Shown: piece by piece, positions 24,675-32,691 of the stretch
How positions within the stretch are numbered: the first letter of the stretch is position 1
Layout of the letters: each line of letters starts with the position of its first letter
Origin: Saccharopolyspora oryzae
GTDB taxonomy: Bacteria > Actinomycetota > Actinomycetes > Mycobacteriales > Pseudonocardiaceae
Assembly: GCF_027853915.1 (NCBI RefSeq)
Contig: NZ_JAQGLA010000075.1
Span: 1-36,570 of the forward strand
Reading direction: 5' to 3'
DNA length: 36,570 nt
Program-made: the position numbers and the translations under genes
Notes under the pieces: model-generated
The model's database searches: none
Told to the model about the DNA's origin: nothing
The model's input: the letters and a program-made list of their open reading frames with translations, nothing else

Positions 24675-26609
24675 TCACGCAGCGCTGCGGGACCGCAACG
24701 CCTGCAAGCGAACCGCCACGGAGATGCGGAAGAACGGTTCCGGTTCGCGCCAGGAACCACCGAGCAGGTGGGTGATCCGGTCGATGCGCTGCAGCACGGT
24801 GTTGGTGTGCACGCCCATCAGCCTGGCCGTGCGGACCGGGCTGGCGTTGCAGTCGACGAAGTGGCGCAGGGTGGCCTGCAGGTCCGTGCCGCGCTCGACG
24901 TCCCAGCGCAGAACGGGGCCGATCATGCGGTCGATGAACTGGTGCGCACCGTCCGGTTCGCGGGCGAACATCGAGGTGTACGGCGCGTACTCGTCGGCAT
25001 CGGCCGCGGCGGCGTCGACGCCCAGGGCGGTGAGGATCCGGCTGCAGTCCCGGACAGCTGCGAAGCGGGCGCTGAGCTCACCGATCGTCCCGGCCGGTCG
25101 TCCGGCCACGGTGAGCACTTCGTCGATCCCCGCGGCCGCGCGCACCCGGTCGCGCACAGCCGCGGCGACCTCGCGCGGATCGGCTTCCGGCACGACGAGC
25201 GTGACGATGCCCTCCACTTCACCGGCCAGCCCCGCCGTTGCCGCCAGCGCGTGGGCCGCGCGCAGTGCTGCGCGCCGGTGCTCGGGAGCGAGCACGGCGA
25301 TCACGACCGTGCGCAGGTCCTCCGGGCGCACGCGCCGCGCGCGGAGCCGGCGCTCCAGGTCCGAATGCCGCCGCACGTCGGGGCTGAGCACGTCGTTGAG
25401 CAGTTCGCCGCGGACCCGGTCCTCGGCGTAGCGGACGGCGTCCTGCTTGAGGGTGAGCAGCGCGGTGATCTGCGCTGCCCGCTCGATGGTGCGCTGTTCG
25501 ACCGCGCCGAGCTCCACCGCGCCGTCACCGATCAGCAAGCCGCCGAGCACCAGGTCACCGGCGAGAACGGCGACTGCGGCGCGGAAATCCCCCACGGACG
25601 GGTCGAGCAGCGTGCACCTCGCCGACTGCCGGCTGGCTGCGAGGGCGGATCGGACGGGCGACGAGTCGAGCACCGCCGCCGCACCGCCGTCCGACGATGC
25701 GAGCAGGGCGTGGTTCTCGTCGACGATCACCACGGGGCGCTCCAACGCGGCGCTCAACGTCCGGGCGACATCGATCGCTCCCCCGCCGCGCAGGACGGCC
25801 TCCGTCAGCTCCTCGTGCACCTGACCAGCGCGTTCCATGGCCTCGACGTGCTGGGCGAGTTCGGCGTAAGCGCGCTGGGTCTCCGCCGCGGAATCGCGTG
25901 CCTGCGCGAGCAGTCGGGTCGTCTGCAGCACGACCGCGACGTTGTCGGCGAAGGCCGACAGCAGCGCGACCTCCTCCGGCGAGAACGTGTGCTCGCTGCG
26001 GTTCGCCGCGAACAGCACGCCCAGGACCTGCTCGCCGGCGATCAGCGGAACGCCGAGGATGGACACCAGTCCTTCGGCCCGGACCGCGATGTCGATGCTG
26101 TCGGCGTGCGGCACGTCGTGCAGCTGCTCGTAGTGCGAAGTCCACTGCGGTGCACGCGATTCCACGACCTTGCTGGCCAGTCCGGTGTGCGGCGGCACCC
26201 GGAGCTGCTGGAAGGCGGCCGCGACCGCACCCGCGGTGGACCGGACCCGCAGCTCCCGGGTTTCCTCGTCGAACTCCGACAGGTAGGTCACGTCGGTACC
26301 GGCGAGCCCGTGCGCGCGGTGGACCAGCCCGGTGATCAGCTCGTCCACGTCGTGCAGCGCGGCGAGTTCCCGCGCGCAGGAGAACAGCGCGGACAGCTCC
26401 TGGTCGCGCCGGTTCAGCCGGGCCATCGACCCTTGCAGCTCGCGCACCCGCTGCCCGACCTGCGACACCGCCGCGGCGTCGAGCTGCTCGGCGGCCAGCG
26501 CGCCGGCGACGACGTCGTGCTCGTCCGGTCGTCCCTTCGCGGCGAGGTCGAGCAGCGCCAGGACCGCATCGACCGAAATTCCCCCGGCCGCAGCTCCCGA
26601 AGTGCTCAT
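24675..26609 (-). CDS. GAF-domain PucR/CdaR-family transcriptional regulator
   Basis: 644 aa. The N-terminal region (1-70) is followed by a GAF sensor domain at roughly 70-215 (LFSCARELAALHDVDELITG; SILGVPLIAGEQVLGVLFAA). A coiled linker (about 215-270) and a middle domain come next. The PucR C-terminal helix-turn-helix lies at about 576-617 (LRHFVDCNASPVRTARLMGV then HTNTVLQRIDRITHLLGG). Regulators of this type sense small ligands through GAF and activate catabolic operons. It lies upstream of, and in the same direction as, the mvaA operon, its probable target. The start is ATG 26609 with a weak SD. Confidence 0.88.
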   Translation of the reverse strand: MSTSGAAAGGISVDAVLALLDLAAKGRPDEHDVVAGALAAEQLDAAAVSQVGQRVRELQGSMARLNRRDQELSALFSCARELAALHDVDELITGLVHRAHGLAGTDVTYLSEFDEETRELRVRSTAGAVAAAFQQLRVPPHTGLASKVVESRAPQWTSHYEQLHDVPHADSIDIAVRAEGLVSILGVPLIAGEQVLGVLFAANRSEHTFSPEEVALLSAFADNVAVVLQTTRLLAQARDSAAETQRAYAELAQHVEAMERAGQVHEELTEAVLRGGGAIDVARTLSAALERPVVIVDENHALLASSDGGAAAVLDSSPVRSALAASRQSARCTLLDPSVGDFRAAVAVLAGDLVLGGLLIGDGAVELGAVEQRTIERAAQITALLTLKQDAVRYAEDRVRGELLNDVLSPDVRRHSDLERRLRARRVRPEDLRTVVIAVLAPEHRRAALRAAHALAATAGLAGEVEGIVTLVVPEADPREVAAAVRDRVRAAAGIDEVLTVAGRPAGTIGELSARFAAVRDCSRILTALGVDAAAADADEYAPYTSMFAREPDGAHQFIDRMIGPVLRWDVERGTDLQATLRHFVDCNASPVRTARLMGVHTNTVLQRIDRITHLLGGSWREPEPFFRISVAVRLQALRSRSAA

Positions 26610-26721
26610 CGAACCCGCCTGTGCGAATGGACGTCGTGCGCAGGCATCGTACGCAGCCCGCGAACGACGCGGGCGCCGCCGGAATCCCGGGGATCGCGGC
26701 AGCGCCCGCTCGTTCAGCGGC

Positions 26722-27771
26722 TCAGGCGCCGATGGTGGCGGTGTCGATGACGAAGCGGTAGCGGACGTCGCTGTTCTCGACCCGCTCGTAGGCCTCGTTG
26801 ACGCGGTCCGCGGAGATCAGCTCGATCTCCGAGCCGATGCCGTGCTCGGCGCAGAAGTCCAGCATCTCCTGGGTTTCGGCGATGCCGCCGATCATCGATC
26901 CGGCCAGCACCTTGTTGCCGCCCAGCAGGGAGAACGCGCTGTAGGACAGCGGTTCGCCGGGGGCTCCGACGTTGACCATCGCGCCGCCGATGCGCAGGAG
27001 GCCGAGGTAGGCGTCGATCGGGAGCTTCGCCGAGACCGTGTTCAGGATCAGGTCGAACTGGCCCTTCAGCACCTCGAAGGTCGACTCGTCGCTGGTCGCG
27101 TAGTAGTGCTCCGCGCCGAGCTTGAGGCCGTCCTCCTGCTTCTTCAGGGTCTGGCTGAGCACCGTCACCTCGGCGCCCATCGCGGCGGCCAGCTTGACCG
27201 CCATGTGGCCCAGCCCGCCGAGGCCGACCACGGCGACCTTCTTGCCCGGGCCGGCACCCCACTGGCGCAGCGGCGAGTAGGTGGTGATGCCCGCGCACAG
27301 CAGCGGCGCGGCGACGTCGAGGTCGATGCCCTCCGGGATCCGGCACACGAAGGCGTCCTTGACCACGACCTGCTGGCTGTAGCCGCCGTAGGTGTTCTCG
27401 CCGTCGTAGCCGACGCCGTTGTAGGTCTGGACGTTGCCCTTGACGCAGAACTGCTCGCGACCGGCCTGGCAGTACTCGCACTCGCCGCAGGAGTCGACCA
27501 TGCAGCCGACGCCGACCCGGTCTCCGACCCGGTACTTCGTCACGTCCGAGCCGACCGCGGCGACGACACCGGCGATCTCGTGGCCGGGGACCATCGGGAA
27601 GATCGCCTGTCCCCAGTCCTCCTTGGCCTGGTGGATGTCGCTGTGGCAGATGCCGGCGTAGGCGATGTCGATCAGCACGTCGTCGGGCCGCAGGTCACGT
27701 CGTTCGATCGTCGTCGGGGCCAGGGGTGCGCCCGGCGCCGGTGCGGCGATGGCGTGCGTGATCGTGCTCAT
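26722..27771 (-). CDS. Zinc-dependent NAD(P) alcohol dehydrogenase (cinnamyl-alcohol/AdhC type)
   Basis: 349 aa. Catalytic zinc ligands are C42 (GICHSDIH), H64-E65 (PGHEIAG) and C159 (LLCAGITTYSPL). Structural-zinc cysteines are C95, C98, C101 and C109 (CGECEYC...QFC). The Rossmann loop is VVGLGGLGHMAVKLA (183-188 GLGGLG). It matches the broad-specificity aldehyde reductase/cinnamyl alcohol dehydrogenase group (YahK/AdhC), reducing aldehydes with NADPH. The start is ATG 27771, preceded by GGAGGATTTC. It is divergent from a TetR regulator, with a perfect palindrome 31 bp before the start, so induction by an aldehyde or similar toxic compound is likely. Confidence 0.92.
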   Translation of the reverse strand: MSTITHAIAAPAPGAPLAPTTIERRDLRPDDVLIDIAYAGICHSDIHQAKEDWGQAIFPMVPGHEIAGVVAAVGSDVTKYRVGDRVGVGCMVDSCGECEYCQAGREQFCVKGNVQTYNGVGYDGENTYGGYSQQVVVKDAFVCRIPEGIDLDVAAPLLCAGITTYSPLRQWGAGPGKKVAVVGLGGLGHMAVKLAAAMGAEVTVLSQTLKKQEDGLKLGAEHYYATSDESTFEVLKGQFDLILNTVSAKLPIDAYLGLLRIGGAMVNVGAPGEPLSYSAFSLLGGNKVLAGSMIGGIAETQEMLDFCAEHGIGSEIELISADRVNEAYERVENSDVRYRFVIDTATIGA

Positions 27772-27801
27772 GAAATCCTCCAAGGAACAACCGGCCCCCG
27801 T

Positions 27802-27819
27802 TGTAAGAGGGCTCTTACA
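27802..27819. promoter_or_regulatory. TetR operator TGTAAGAG-GG-CTCTTACA
   Basis: Two perfect 8-bp arms around GG, between the divergent alcohol dehydrogenase and TetR genes (31 and 55 bp from their starts). Size, symmetry and place are typical of a TetR operator that represses both promoters. Confidence 0.75.
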
Positions 27820-27873
27820 TTGGAGACGCATGAGCGCACGCGCATATTCCGACCGGAAGATGTGACCTGAGAC

Positions 27874-28479
27874 ATGGGCGGCAAGTACCACCACGGCGAC
27901 CTGCGCGACGAACTCGTGCGCGTCTCGCTCGACCTGATCGCCGAGCGCGGCCCGGCGGGCTTCTCGGTGGCGGAGGTGGCGCGGCGCGCGAAGGTCAGCC
28001 CGGCCGCGCCGTACCGGCACTTCCCGGAGCGCGAGAGCCTCCTGGCCGCTGCGGCGGCCACCATCGCGCGCCAACTCGCGGAGCGCGTGCGAAGCGCCGT
28101 CGCGGACCACGACGACCAGGTGGACGCGCTCGCCGCAGCAGCGGGCGCCTATACCGGCTACCTGCTCGAACGCCGAGCTGGCATGGACGTCATCTACGCC
28201 GACGGCCTGCAGGGCGCCAAGCACGCCGAGCTGCACGAGCAGACCCGGCGGCTCACCGACCAGTTCCTGATGCTGTGCCTAGCGGTGTCCGCCGGCCCGC
28301 AGGAAGCGCTGGAGCTGATGGAGCAGCTGTTCACCCAGGCCCACGGCTACGGCATGTTCTGGCTCGACGGCGTCTTCGCCAAGCAGGGCTACTCCCCCGA
28401 GCAGGTCGTGCGGAAGTCCACGGCGGCGGCCCGCGCGGTCATCGAGGGCCACCGGCACGGGAAGTCCGCTCAGGACTGA
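27874..28479 (+). CDS. TetR-family transcriptional repressor
   Basis: 201 aa. The N-terminal helix-turn-helix is GPAGFSVAEVARRAKVSPAA then PYRHFPERESLLAAAAA (about residues 25-65). The C-terminal ligand domain resembles the TetR_C group with WHG (KYHHGDLRDELVRVSLDLIA at the start; FTQAHGYGMFWLDGVF later). It most likely represses the divergent alcohol dehydrogenase and itself through the palindrome at 27802-27819. It overlaps the end of the convergent siderophore-interacting gene by 10 bp. Confidence 0.9.
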   Translation: MGGKYHHGDLRDELVRVSLDLIAERGPAGFSVAEVARRAKVSPAAPYRHFPERESLLAAAAATIARQLAERVRSAVADHDDQVDALAAAAGAYTGYLLERRAGMDVIYADGLQGAKHAELHEQTRRLTDQFLMLCLAVSAGPQEALELMEQLFTQAHGYGMFWLDGVFAKQGYSPEQVVRKSTAAARAVIEGHRHGKSAQD

Positions 28480-29276
28480 GCCGCGGCCTCCCGCCGGGCG
28501 AATTCGGACTTCCACTCGCGGAAGCTCTCCTCGGTGCGGCCCTGGCGCCAGTAGCCCGAGATCGACACCTGGTCGCGGGTCAGGCCCCGCTCGCGGAGCA
28601 GGTGCGGCCGAATGCGGCGCATGACCTCACCGGCTTCGCCGTGCACGAAGGCGTGCACGCGGCCCGGCAGCCAGTCCAGCTCGCGCACCGCCGCCTCGAG
28701 CACGCCGTCCACGCCGGGCTCGGACCGGTGGAGGAAGGTCACCTCGCCCCGGGGCGGGACGTCGAGCACCGGCTCGTCGGCCGCGGAATCGACCAGCACG
28801 ATCGCGCGGACCACGGCGTCCTCGTCGAGGTCGCCCAGCGCCGCCGTGATCGCCGGGAGCGCGGTCTCGTCGCCCACCAGCAGGTGCCAGTCGGCCGCGC
28901 GGTCGGGGCGGTAGCCGCCGCCGGGACCGTTGACGAGCAGCTCGTCGCCTGGTTCGGCCGACGCCGCCCACCGGCCCGCGACGCCTTCGTCGCCGTGCAG
29001 CACGAAGTCGATGGCCATGGTGCCGGCCTCGACGTCGGGGAACAGGGCCGTGAAGGTGCGGACGGCCGGCATGTCCTCGGCGGGCAGCACGCCGCGCAGG
29101 GCCCGGACGTCGATCGGATCCGGGTAGGTCACGCCCTCCTTGGGGAAGATCAGCTTGACGTACCTGTCGGTGCAGGTGCTGTCCGCGAACGCCGACAGGT
29201 CATCGCTGCGGAACCACACCCGCCGCAGGCAGGGCGTCACCAGCTCGGCGCCGGTCACGGTCAGGCAAGTCGTCAT
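28470..29276 (-). CDS. Siderophore-interacting protein (FAD/NAD(P)H ferric-siderophore reductase)
   Basis: 268 aa of the SIP/ViuB family. The FAD-binding barrel shows CTDRYVKLIFPKEG and VRTFTALFPDVEAGTMAIDF. The NAD(P)H domain has WHLLVGDETALPAITAAL, and the family C-terminus SISGYWRQGRTEESFREWK is exact in style. It reduces ferric siderophores in the cytoplasm to release iron. ATG 29276 has a GAGGAG SD 4 nt upstream. A DmdR/IdeR-type box lies 34 bp upstream, so expression should rise in iron limitation. It is probably monocistronic; the 3' end overlaps the TetR gene by 10 bp. Confidence 0.93.
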   Translation of the reverse strand: MTTCLTVTGAELVTPCLRRVWFRSDDLSAFADSTCTDRYVKLIFPKEGVTYPDPIDVRALRGVLPAEDMPAVRTFTALFPDVEAGTMAIDFVLHGDEGVAGRWAASAEPGDELLVNGPGGGYRPDRAADWHLLVGDETALPAITAALGDLDEDAVVRAIVLVDSAADEPVLDVPPRGEVTFLHRSEPGVDGVLEAAVRELDWLPGRVHAFVHGEAGEVMRRIRPHLLRERGLTRDQVSISGYWRQGRTEESFREWKSEFARREAAAQS

Positions 29277-29309
29277 CGGACTCCTCAGCTCGCCGGTGCA
29301 ACCAATCCG

Positions 29310-29328
29310 TTAGGCAAGCCTAACCTGC
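29310..29328. promoter_or_regulatory. DmdR/IdeR/DtxR-type iron box
   Basis: TTAGGC-AA-GCCTAA (29310-29323), continuing as CCTG, closely matches the core of the actinobacterial iron box (TTAGGTTAGGCTAACCTAA). It lies just upstream of the siderophore-interacting protein gene and should mediate iron-dependent repression. Confidence 0.8.
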
Positions 29329-29490
29329 TCCGCCGGTCGCCAGCCACCGCAGGTTCCACCCAGCAGGAGTTCCGAGGTCCGCAGGCCCCTTCGCGAGAAG
29401 TCGCCACCCCAGGCGCCACCCCGGCGAAACAGACCGACGCAACCACGCACGAATCGCACCCAGCCCGCCGCCGCACCGGCCCGAGCGGGT

Positions 29491-29514
29491 CCGCAGTTTC
29501 AATTGAAACTGCGG
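29491..29514. repeat. 24-bp perfect palindrome in the long intergenic region
   Basis: Arms CCGCAGTTTCAA and TTGAAACTGCGG are exact complements with no loop. It shares the TCCGCA..TTCAATTGAAA pattern with the elements at 3109 and 29581. AT-rich against a GC-rich background. A repeat-family member, a terminator or an operator are all possible. Confidence 0.75.
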
Positions 29515-29550
29515 TTTCAACGGAACTTCGGGTGCCGACACGCCGACACC

Positions 29551-29579
29551 TGTGGACAAGTCCGGCTCCCTGTGGAGAA
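29551..29579. other. Pair of DnaA-box-like words TGTGGACAA / TGTGGAGAA
   Basis: TGTGGACAA (29551-29559; complement TTGTCCACA, the preferred DnaA box of Streptomyces) and TGTGGAGAA (29571-29579) are spaced 20 bp apart between two palindromes. Similar CTGTGGACTCCCTGTGG lies near the repeat at 3219. Two boxes do not make an origin; they may be part of the repeat element. Confidence 0.35.
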
Positions 29580-29580
29580 C

Positions 29581-29632
29581 TTCCGCAAATTCAATGGAAA
29601 TCGGAGGTCCAATTTCCATTGAAATTGCGGAA
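29581..29632. repeat. 21-bp inverted repeat (second palindromic element)
   Basis: Left arm TTCCGCAAATTCAATGGAAA plus T at 29581-29601 and right arm 29612-29632 are complementary at 20 of 21 positions, with a 10-nt loop. Its first half resembles the left half of the element at 3109 (TCCGCAAATTC, then AAATCG). Strong hairpin in transcripts. Confidence 0.75.
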
Positions 29633-29909
29633 CCCCGGAACCCGGACTTCGGAGCCAGTCCCCGGGACTGAGGGCGTCGGGGGGGTGGACGAGCAGGGTG
29701 GTGTGTGGTCGCGGATTTCGGAGAGGGGTTCAGCTCTTTGAATTCGCTGGTCTTGGACGTCCACAGTGGATTGTCGGGGTGGGTCCGGGCGCGGAGCCGG
29801 GGAGCCTATGATGATCTTGGCTCGGGGCTCATCAGGTTCCCGCCGTCACCCGACGCAGCGAACATCTCGCGTCGGCGCATCCCGCCAGCAGCCAGGCACC
29901 GGAAGACCT

Positions 29910-31184
29910 ATGTCCACCCTCACCCCGACCGCCCCCGAGCAGACGCTGCCGATCCGCCCCGCGGTGGCGCCTCCGGCGCGCCTGCGGTGGTGGCAGGTCC
30001 TGGCGATCGTGGCGGCGGCGTTCAACGCCCGCACCTCGGTGACCGCGGTCGGCGCGGCGCTGCCCGAGATCCGCGCGGCGCTGGGGCTCGGCACCGGGGC
30101 GGTCGTGGTCCTCACCGCGCTGCCGTGCCTCTGCATCGCCGCGACGACCTGCCTCGTGCCGCTCCTCCGCCGCCGGATGGGAACCCAGACCGGGATCGTG
30201 CTGTTCCTGGGCTTCCTGCTGACCGGGCAGGCGATCCGCGTCGCCGAAGGCCAGTGGTTGCTGCTCGCGGGAACCGCACTGGCCTGCTGCGCGATCGGCG
30301 GGACGCAGGTCCTGCTGCCCGCCGTCTGCCAGCAGCTGGGCGGTCGCCGCGCCGCCGGGCTCACGATGCTGTCGGCCAGCACGATCGGAGCCGGAGCCGC
30401 CACCGCGACGGCGACGACCCCGTGGCTGACCGAGATCGGCGGCTGGCGAGCCGGACTGGGCGCGTGGATCGTCCCGGTGGCGTTCGCGCTGCTGCTGTGG
30501 GCTCCGCAGAGCAGCACGCCGCGAATCACCGCGCCGCAGCTCGAGAAGCCGCGCCGGCCGCTCCTGCGAAGCCCCGGCGCCTGGTACCTGACCACGTTCA
30601 TGGGCCTGCAATCCCTGCAAGCCCTGTCCCTGCTGTCCTGGCAACCGGTCCTGCTGCGGACCACCGGAGCCGATCCCGCCCAGGCCGCCGCGCTCAGCAC
30701 CAACACCCTCGTGGTCAGCATCGCCGCGTCCGCGGTCATCACGGCCTCCTGCTACCGCCGGACCACGCACATCGGCCGCTGGATGGTGCTGACCACCTGC
30801 AGCGGCGGGCTCGGCCTGCTGGGCCTGCTCATCGCCCCGTCCGCCGCCCCGGTCCTGTGGGCGGCGCTGCTCGGAGTCGGGATGGCGGCCCTCGCCCCCG
30901 CGATGGCCGCCATCCCGGTGCAGGCAGCGGACGGCGACGAGACGACCCGCTTGTCGGCGATGGTCCAGGGCTTCGGCTACCTGCTCGCCGCGATCGGCCC
31001 CGCCCTCATCGGCACCCTCACCGATGCCACCAGCAACGCCGAGTGGACCCTGACCGCCCTCCTGTTCTGCAACCTCGTCCAGCTCCTGTTCGCCGCCCTC
31101 AGCAACCGCCTGCCGGCTCAGGCCGAAGCCCCGGCCCGCCTGCCGAAGACCGCACCCGAGGTCAGGCCCGTGCCGCCCGGGTAG
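29910..31184 (+). CDS. MFS transporter, CynX/NimT (cyanate permease-like) family
   Basis: 424 aa, about 12 helices. Helix 1 contains LAIVAAAFNARTSVTAVGAA, characteristic of the CynX/NimT branch (FNLR-like motif), followed by PEIRAALGLGTGAVVVLTAL. The loop between the halves (about residues 195-225) is short and basic. The family exports or imports cyanate, nitroimidazoles or other small solutes; the substrate here is unknown. ATG 29910 with GGAAGA 3-8 nt upstream is chosen over the longer frame starting at 29766. The 3' end overlaps the convergent tcuA gene by 67 bp. Confidence 0.88.
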   Translation: MSTLTPTAPEQTLPIRPAVAPPARLRWWQVLAIVAAAFNARTSVTAVGAALPEIRAALGLGTGAVVVLTALPCLCIAATTCLVPLLRRRMGTQTGIVLFLGFLLTGQAIRVAEGQWLLLAGTALACCAIGGTQVLLPAVCQQLGGRRAAGLTMLSASTIGAGAATATATTPWLTEIGGWRAGLGAWIVPVAFALLLWAPQSSTPRITAPQLEKPRRPLLRSPGAWYLTTFMGLQSLQALSLLSWQPVLLRTTGADPAQAAALSTNTLVVSIAASAVITASCYRRTTHIGRWMVLTTCSGGLGLLGLLIAPSAAPVLWAALLGVGMAALAPAMAAIPVQAADGDETTRLSAMVQGFGYLLAAIGPALIGTLTDATSNAEWTLTALLFCNLVQLLFAALSNRLPAQAEAPARLPKTAPEVRPVPPG

Positions 31185-32596
31185 TTCCCGCTGAACAGGC
31201 CGCCGAGCATCTCGCCGCAGACGAGCAGGCCCGGGATCGGCGCCCCCGCCTCGTCGAGCACCCGGCCCCGGGTGTCCGCGTGCAGCCCGCCGAAGGTGAA
31301 GGTGATGCCGCAGGTCACGGGGAACGCGTAGTACGGCGCGGTTTCCAGCGGGAGCGCCCAGTTCGACTTCGGCGGCGCCACCGAGGCGCGACGGCCGTCC
31401 AGCACCGCGGCGTCGAACGGGACCGAGCGGTCGATGGCCGCGTTGAACTCCGCCACGGTCTTCTGCAGCGCTCCGGCGTCAACTCCCATACCGCGGGCGA
31501 GTTCCTCGACGGTGTCGGCCACGACGACCGACGCACCCGGCATGTCGTACTCCTCCGCGCGCAGCCACGGACGCGTCGTGGCGTCGAAGAGCTGGAACGC
31601 CGAGCCACTGGGCTGTTCGAGGATTCGCGCCCCGTACTTCGCGTAGGTCAGGTTGCGGAAGTCCGAGCCCTCGTCGAGGAACCGCTCGCCGCGCGCGTTG
31701 ACCACGATGCCCAGCGGGTAGCCGCCGCGGGTGAGCTGGTTGGTGAACTCGCGGTTGCTCTCGTTCTGCTCGAACCAGGCGTCCCACGCCACGCTGTGGC
31801 AGGTGCTCCAGTCGCCGTGGGTCCCGGCGCCCGCCTCGATCGCGGCGGTGAGCATGTCGCCGGTGTTGTGCGGGGTGCCGCGGACCTTGGCTCGGTGCCA
31901 GCCCTCGCCGAGGTGCTTGCGCCGCAGCTCGGCGTCGGCTTCGAAACCGCCGGCGGCCAGCACCACCGATTCCGCGCGCACGACCTCGCGCTTCCCTTCC
32001 GCGTCAACGCATTCCACACCGGTGACGACGCCGTCTTCGAGCACCAGCCGCTGGCAGCGCACCCCGTAGCGGATCTCCACACCCGCGCTCCGCGCCGCGG
32101 CCGTGTGCTGTTCGATCAGGCCCTTGCCGCCGCCCGTGCTGCCGACCGCGAGCCCGCCCCAGAAGACCTGCCGCTGCTCGCGGTCCGGGTAGGCCTGCCG
32201 CTCGTACATGAGCCGGAAGCGCAATCCCTTGCCGTGCAACCACCTCAGCGCGTCCTGGCTGTCGCCGATCAGCACCTCGGTCAGCGTCCGGTCGTTGCGC
32301 CCCCCGGTCACCTTCGCCATGTCGGCGGCGAAGTCCTGCGCGGTGTACGGCGGCAGTACCGAGTTGGCGTGCCGTTCGTCGGGATCGAGCAGGTCGGCGA
32401 CGTCGTCCAGGCCGCCGTGGACGATCCGGAACGCGCCTGCCGTGTAGTAGCTGTTGCCGCCGGCCTCCGACTGCGCGCCCTTCTCCAGCAGGAGCACTCG
32501 GCGCCCGCGCTCGGCCGCGGCGTGCGCAGCGCTGAACCCGGCGTTGCCGCCGCCGACCACCACGACGTCAACCGCCGCACCGGCATCCGGTCGCAT
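31118..32596 (-). CDS. tcuA: FAD-dependent tricarballylate dehydrogenase (TcuA family)
   Basis: 492 aa flavoprotein of the fumarate-reductase/succinate-dehydrogenase flavoprotein family, TcuA/CobZ branch. The FAD-binding motif is VVVGGGNAGFSAAHAA with the acidic LLLEKG strand end, then GGNSYYTAGAFRIVHGG. The active-site region has GTPHNTGDMLTAAIEAG. The C-terminal FAD region is FGGLHADTRGRVLDEAG and GNYPGGTGLTSGAVFGR. In Salmonella TcuA oxidises tricarballylate to cis-aconitate and passes electrons to TcuB. No tcuB lies in the window. ATG 32596 has GGAGG 4 nt upstream. It is divergent from tctCBA, the likely uptake system, with a palindrome between them. Other reduced polycarboxylates remain possible substrates. 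Confidence 0.88.
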   Translation of the reverse strand: MRPDAGAAVDVVVVGGGNAGFSAAHAAAERGRRVLLLEKGAQSEAGGNSYYTAGAFRIVHGGLDDVADLLDPDERHANSVLPPYTAQDFAADMAKVTGGRNDRTLTEVLIGDSQDALRWLHGKGLRFRLMYERQAYPDREQRQVFWGGLAVGSTGGGKGLIEQHTAAARSAGVEIRYGVRCQRLVLEDGVVTGVECVDAEGKREVVRAESVVLAAGGFEADAELRRKHLGEGWHRAKVRGTPHNTGDMLTAAIEAGAGTHGDWSTCHSVAWDAWFEQNESNREFTNQLTRGGYPLGIVVNARGERFLDEGSDFRNLTYAKYGARILEQPSGSAFQLFDATTRPWLRAEEYDMPGASVVVADTVEELARGMGVDAGALQKTVAEFNAAIDRSVPFDAAVLDGRRASVAPPKSNWALPLETAPYYAFPVTCGITFTFGGLHADTRGRVLDEAGAPIPGLLVCGEMLGGLFSGNYPGGTGLTSGAVFGRRAGASA

Positions 32597-32631
32597 TCGT
32601 CCTCCTCGAGGCCTTGTATCCGATTGCATGT

Positions 32632-32645
32632 GACTGTATACAGTC
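32632..32645. promoter_or_regulatory. GACTGTATACAGTC palindrome, GntR/FCD-type operator
   Basis: A perfect 14-bp palindrome with a TGTATACA centre, typical of FCD-subfamily GntR regulators, between the divergent tcuA (36 bp away) and tctC (47 bp away) starts. The FCD regulator encoded at 35722 is the obvious binder. Confidence 0.7.
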
Positions 32646-32691
32646 GTGCACCACGAAGTCCAGGACGGACCAGAGGGAGCACTGACGCTCT

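Larger units (their letters stand above)
29277..29909. other. 633-bp non-coding region
   Basis: Apart from the iron box, the palindromes and the DnaA-like words listed separately, no gene is convincing here. A TATGAT word at 29807-29812 could be the -10 of the downstream MFS gene, but no good -35 is spaced to it. GTCCACAGTGGATT at 29759-29772 recurs in reverse at 3212-3225. Confidence 0.5.

Noticed and set aside
29551..29579. Replication origin
   Set aside because: Only two DnaA-like words, no dnaA/dnaN or cluster of boxes nearby; not an oriC.
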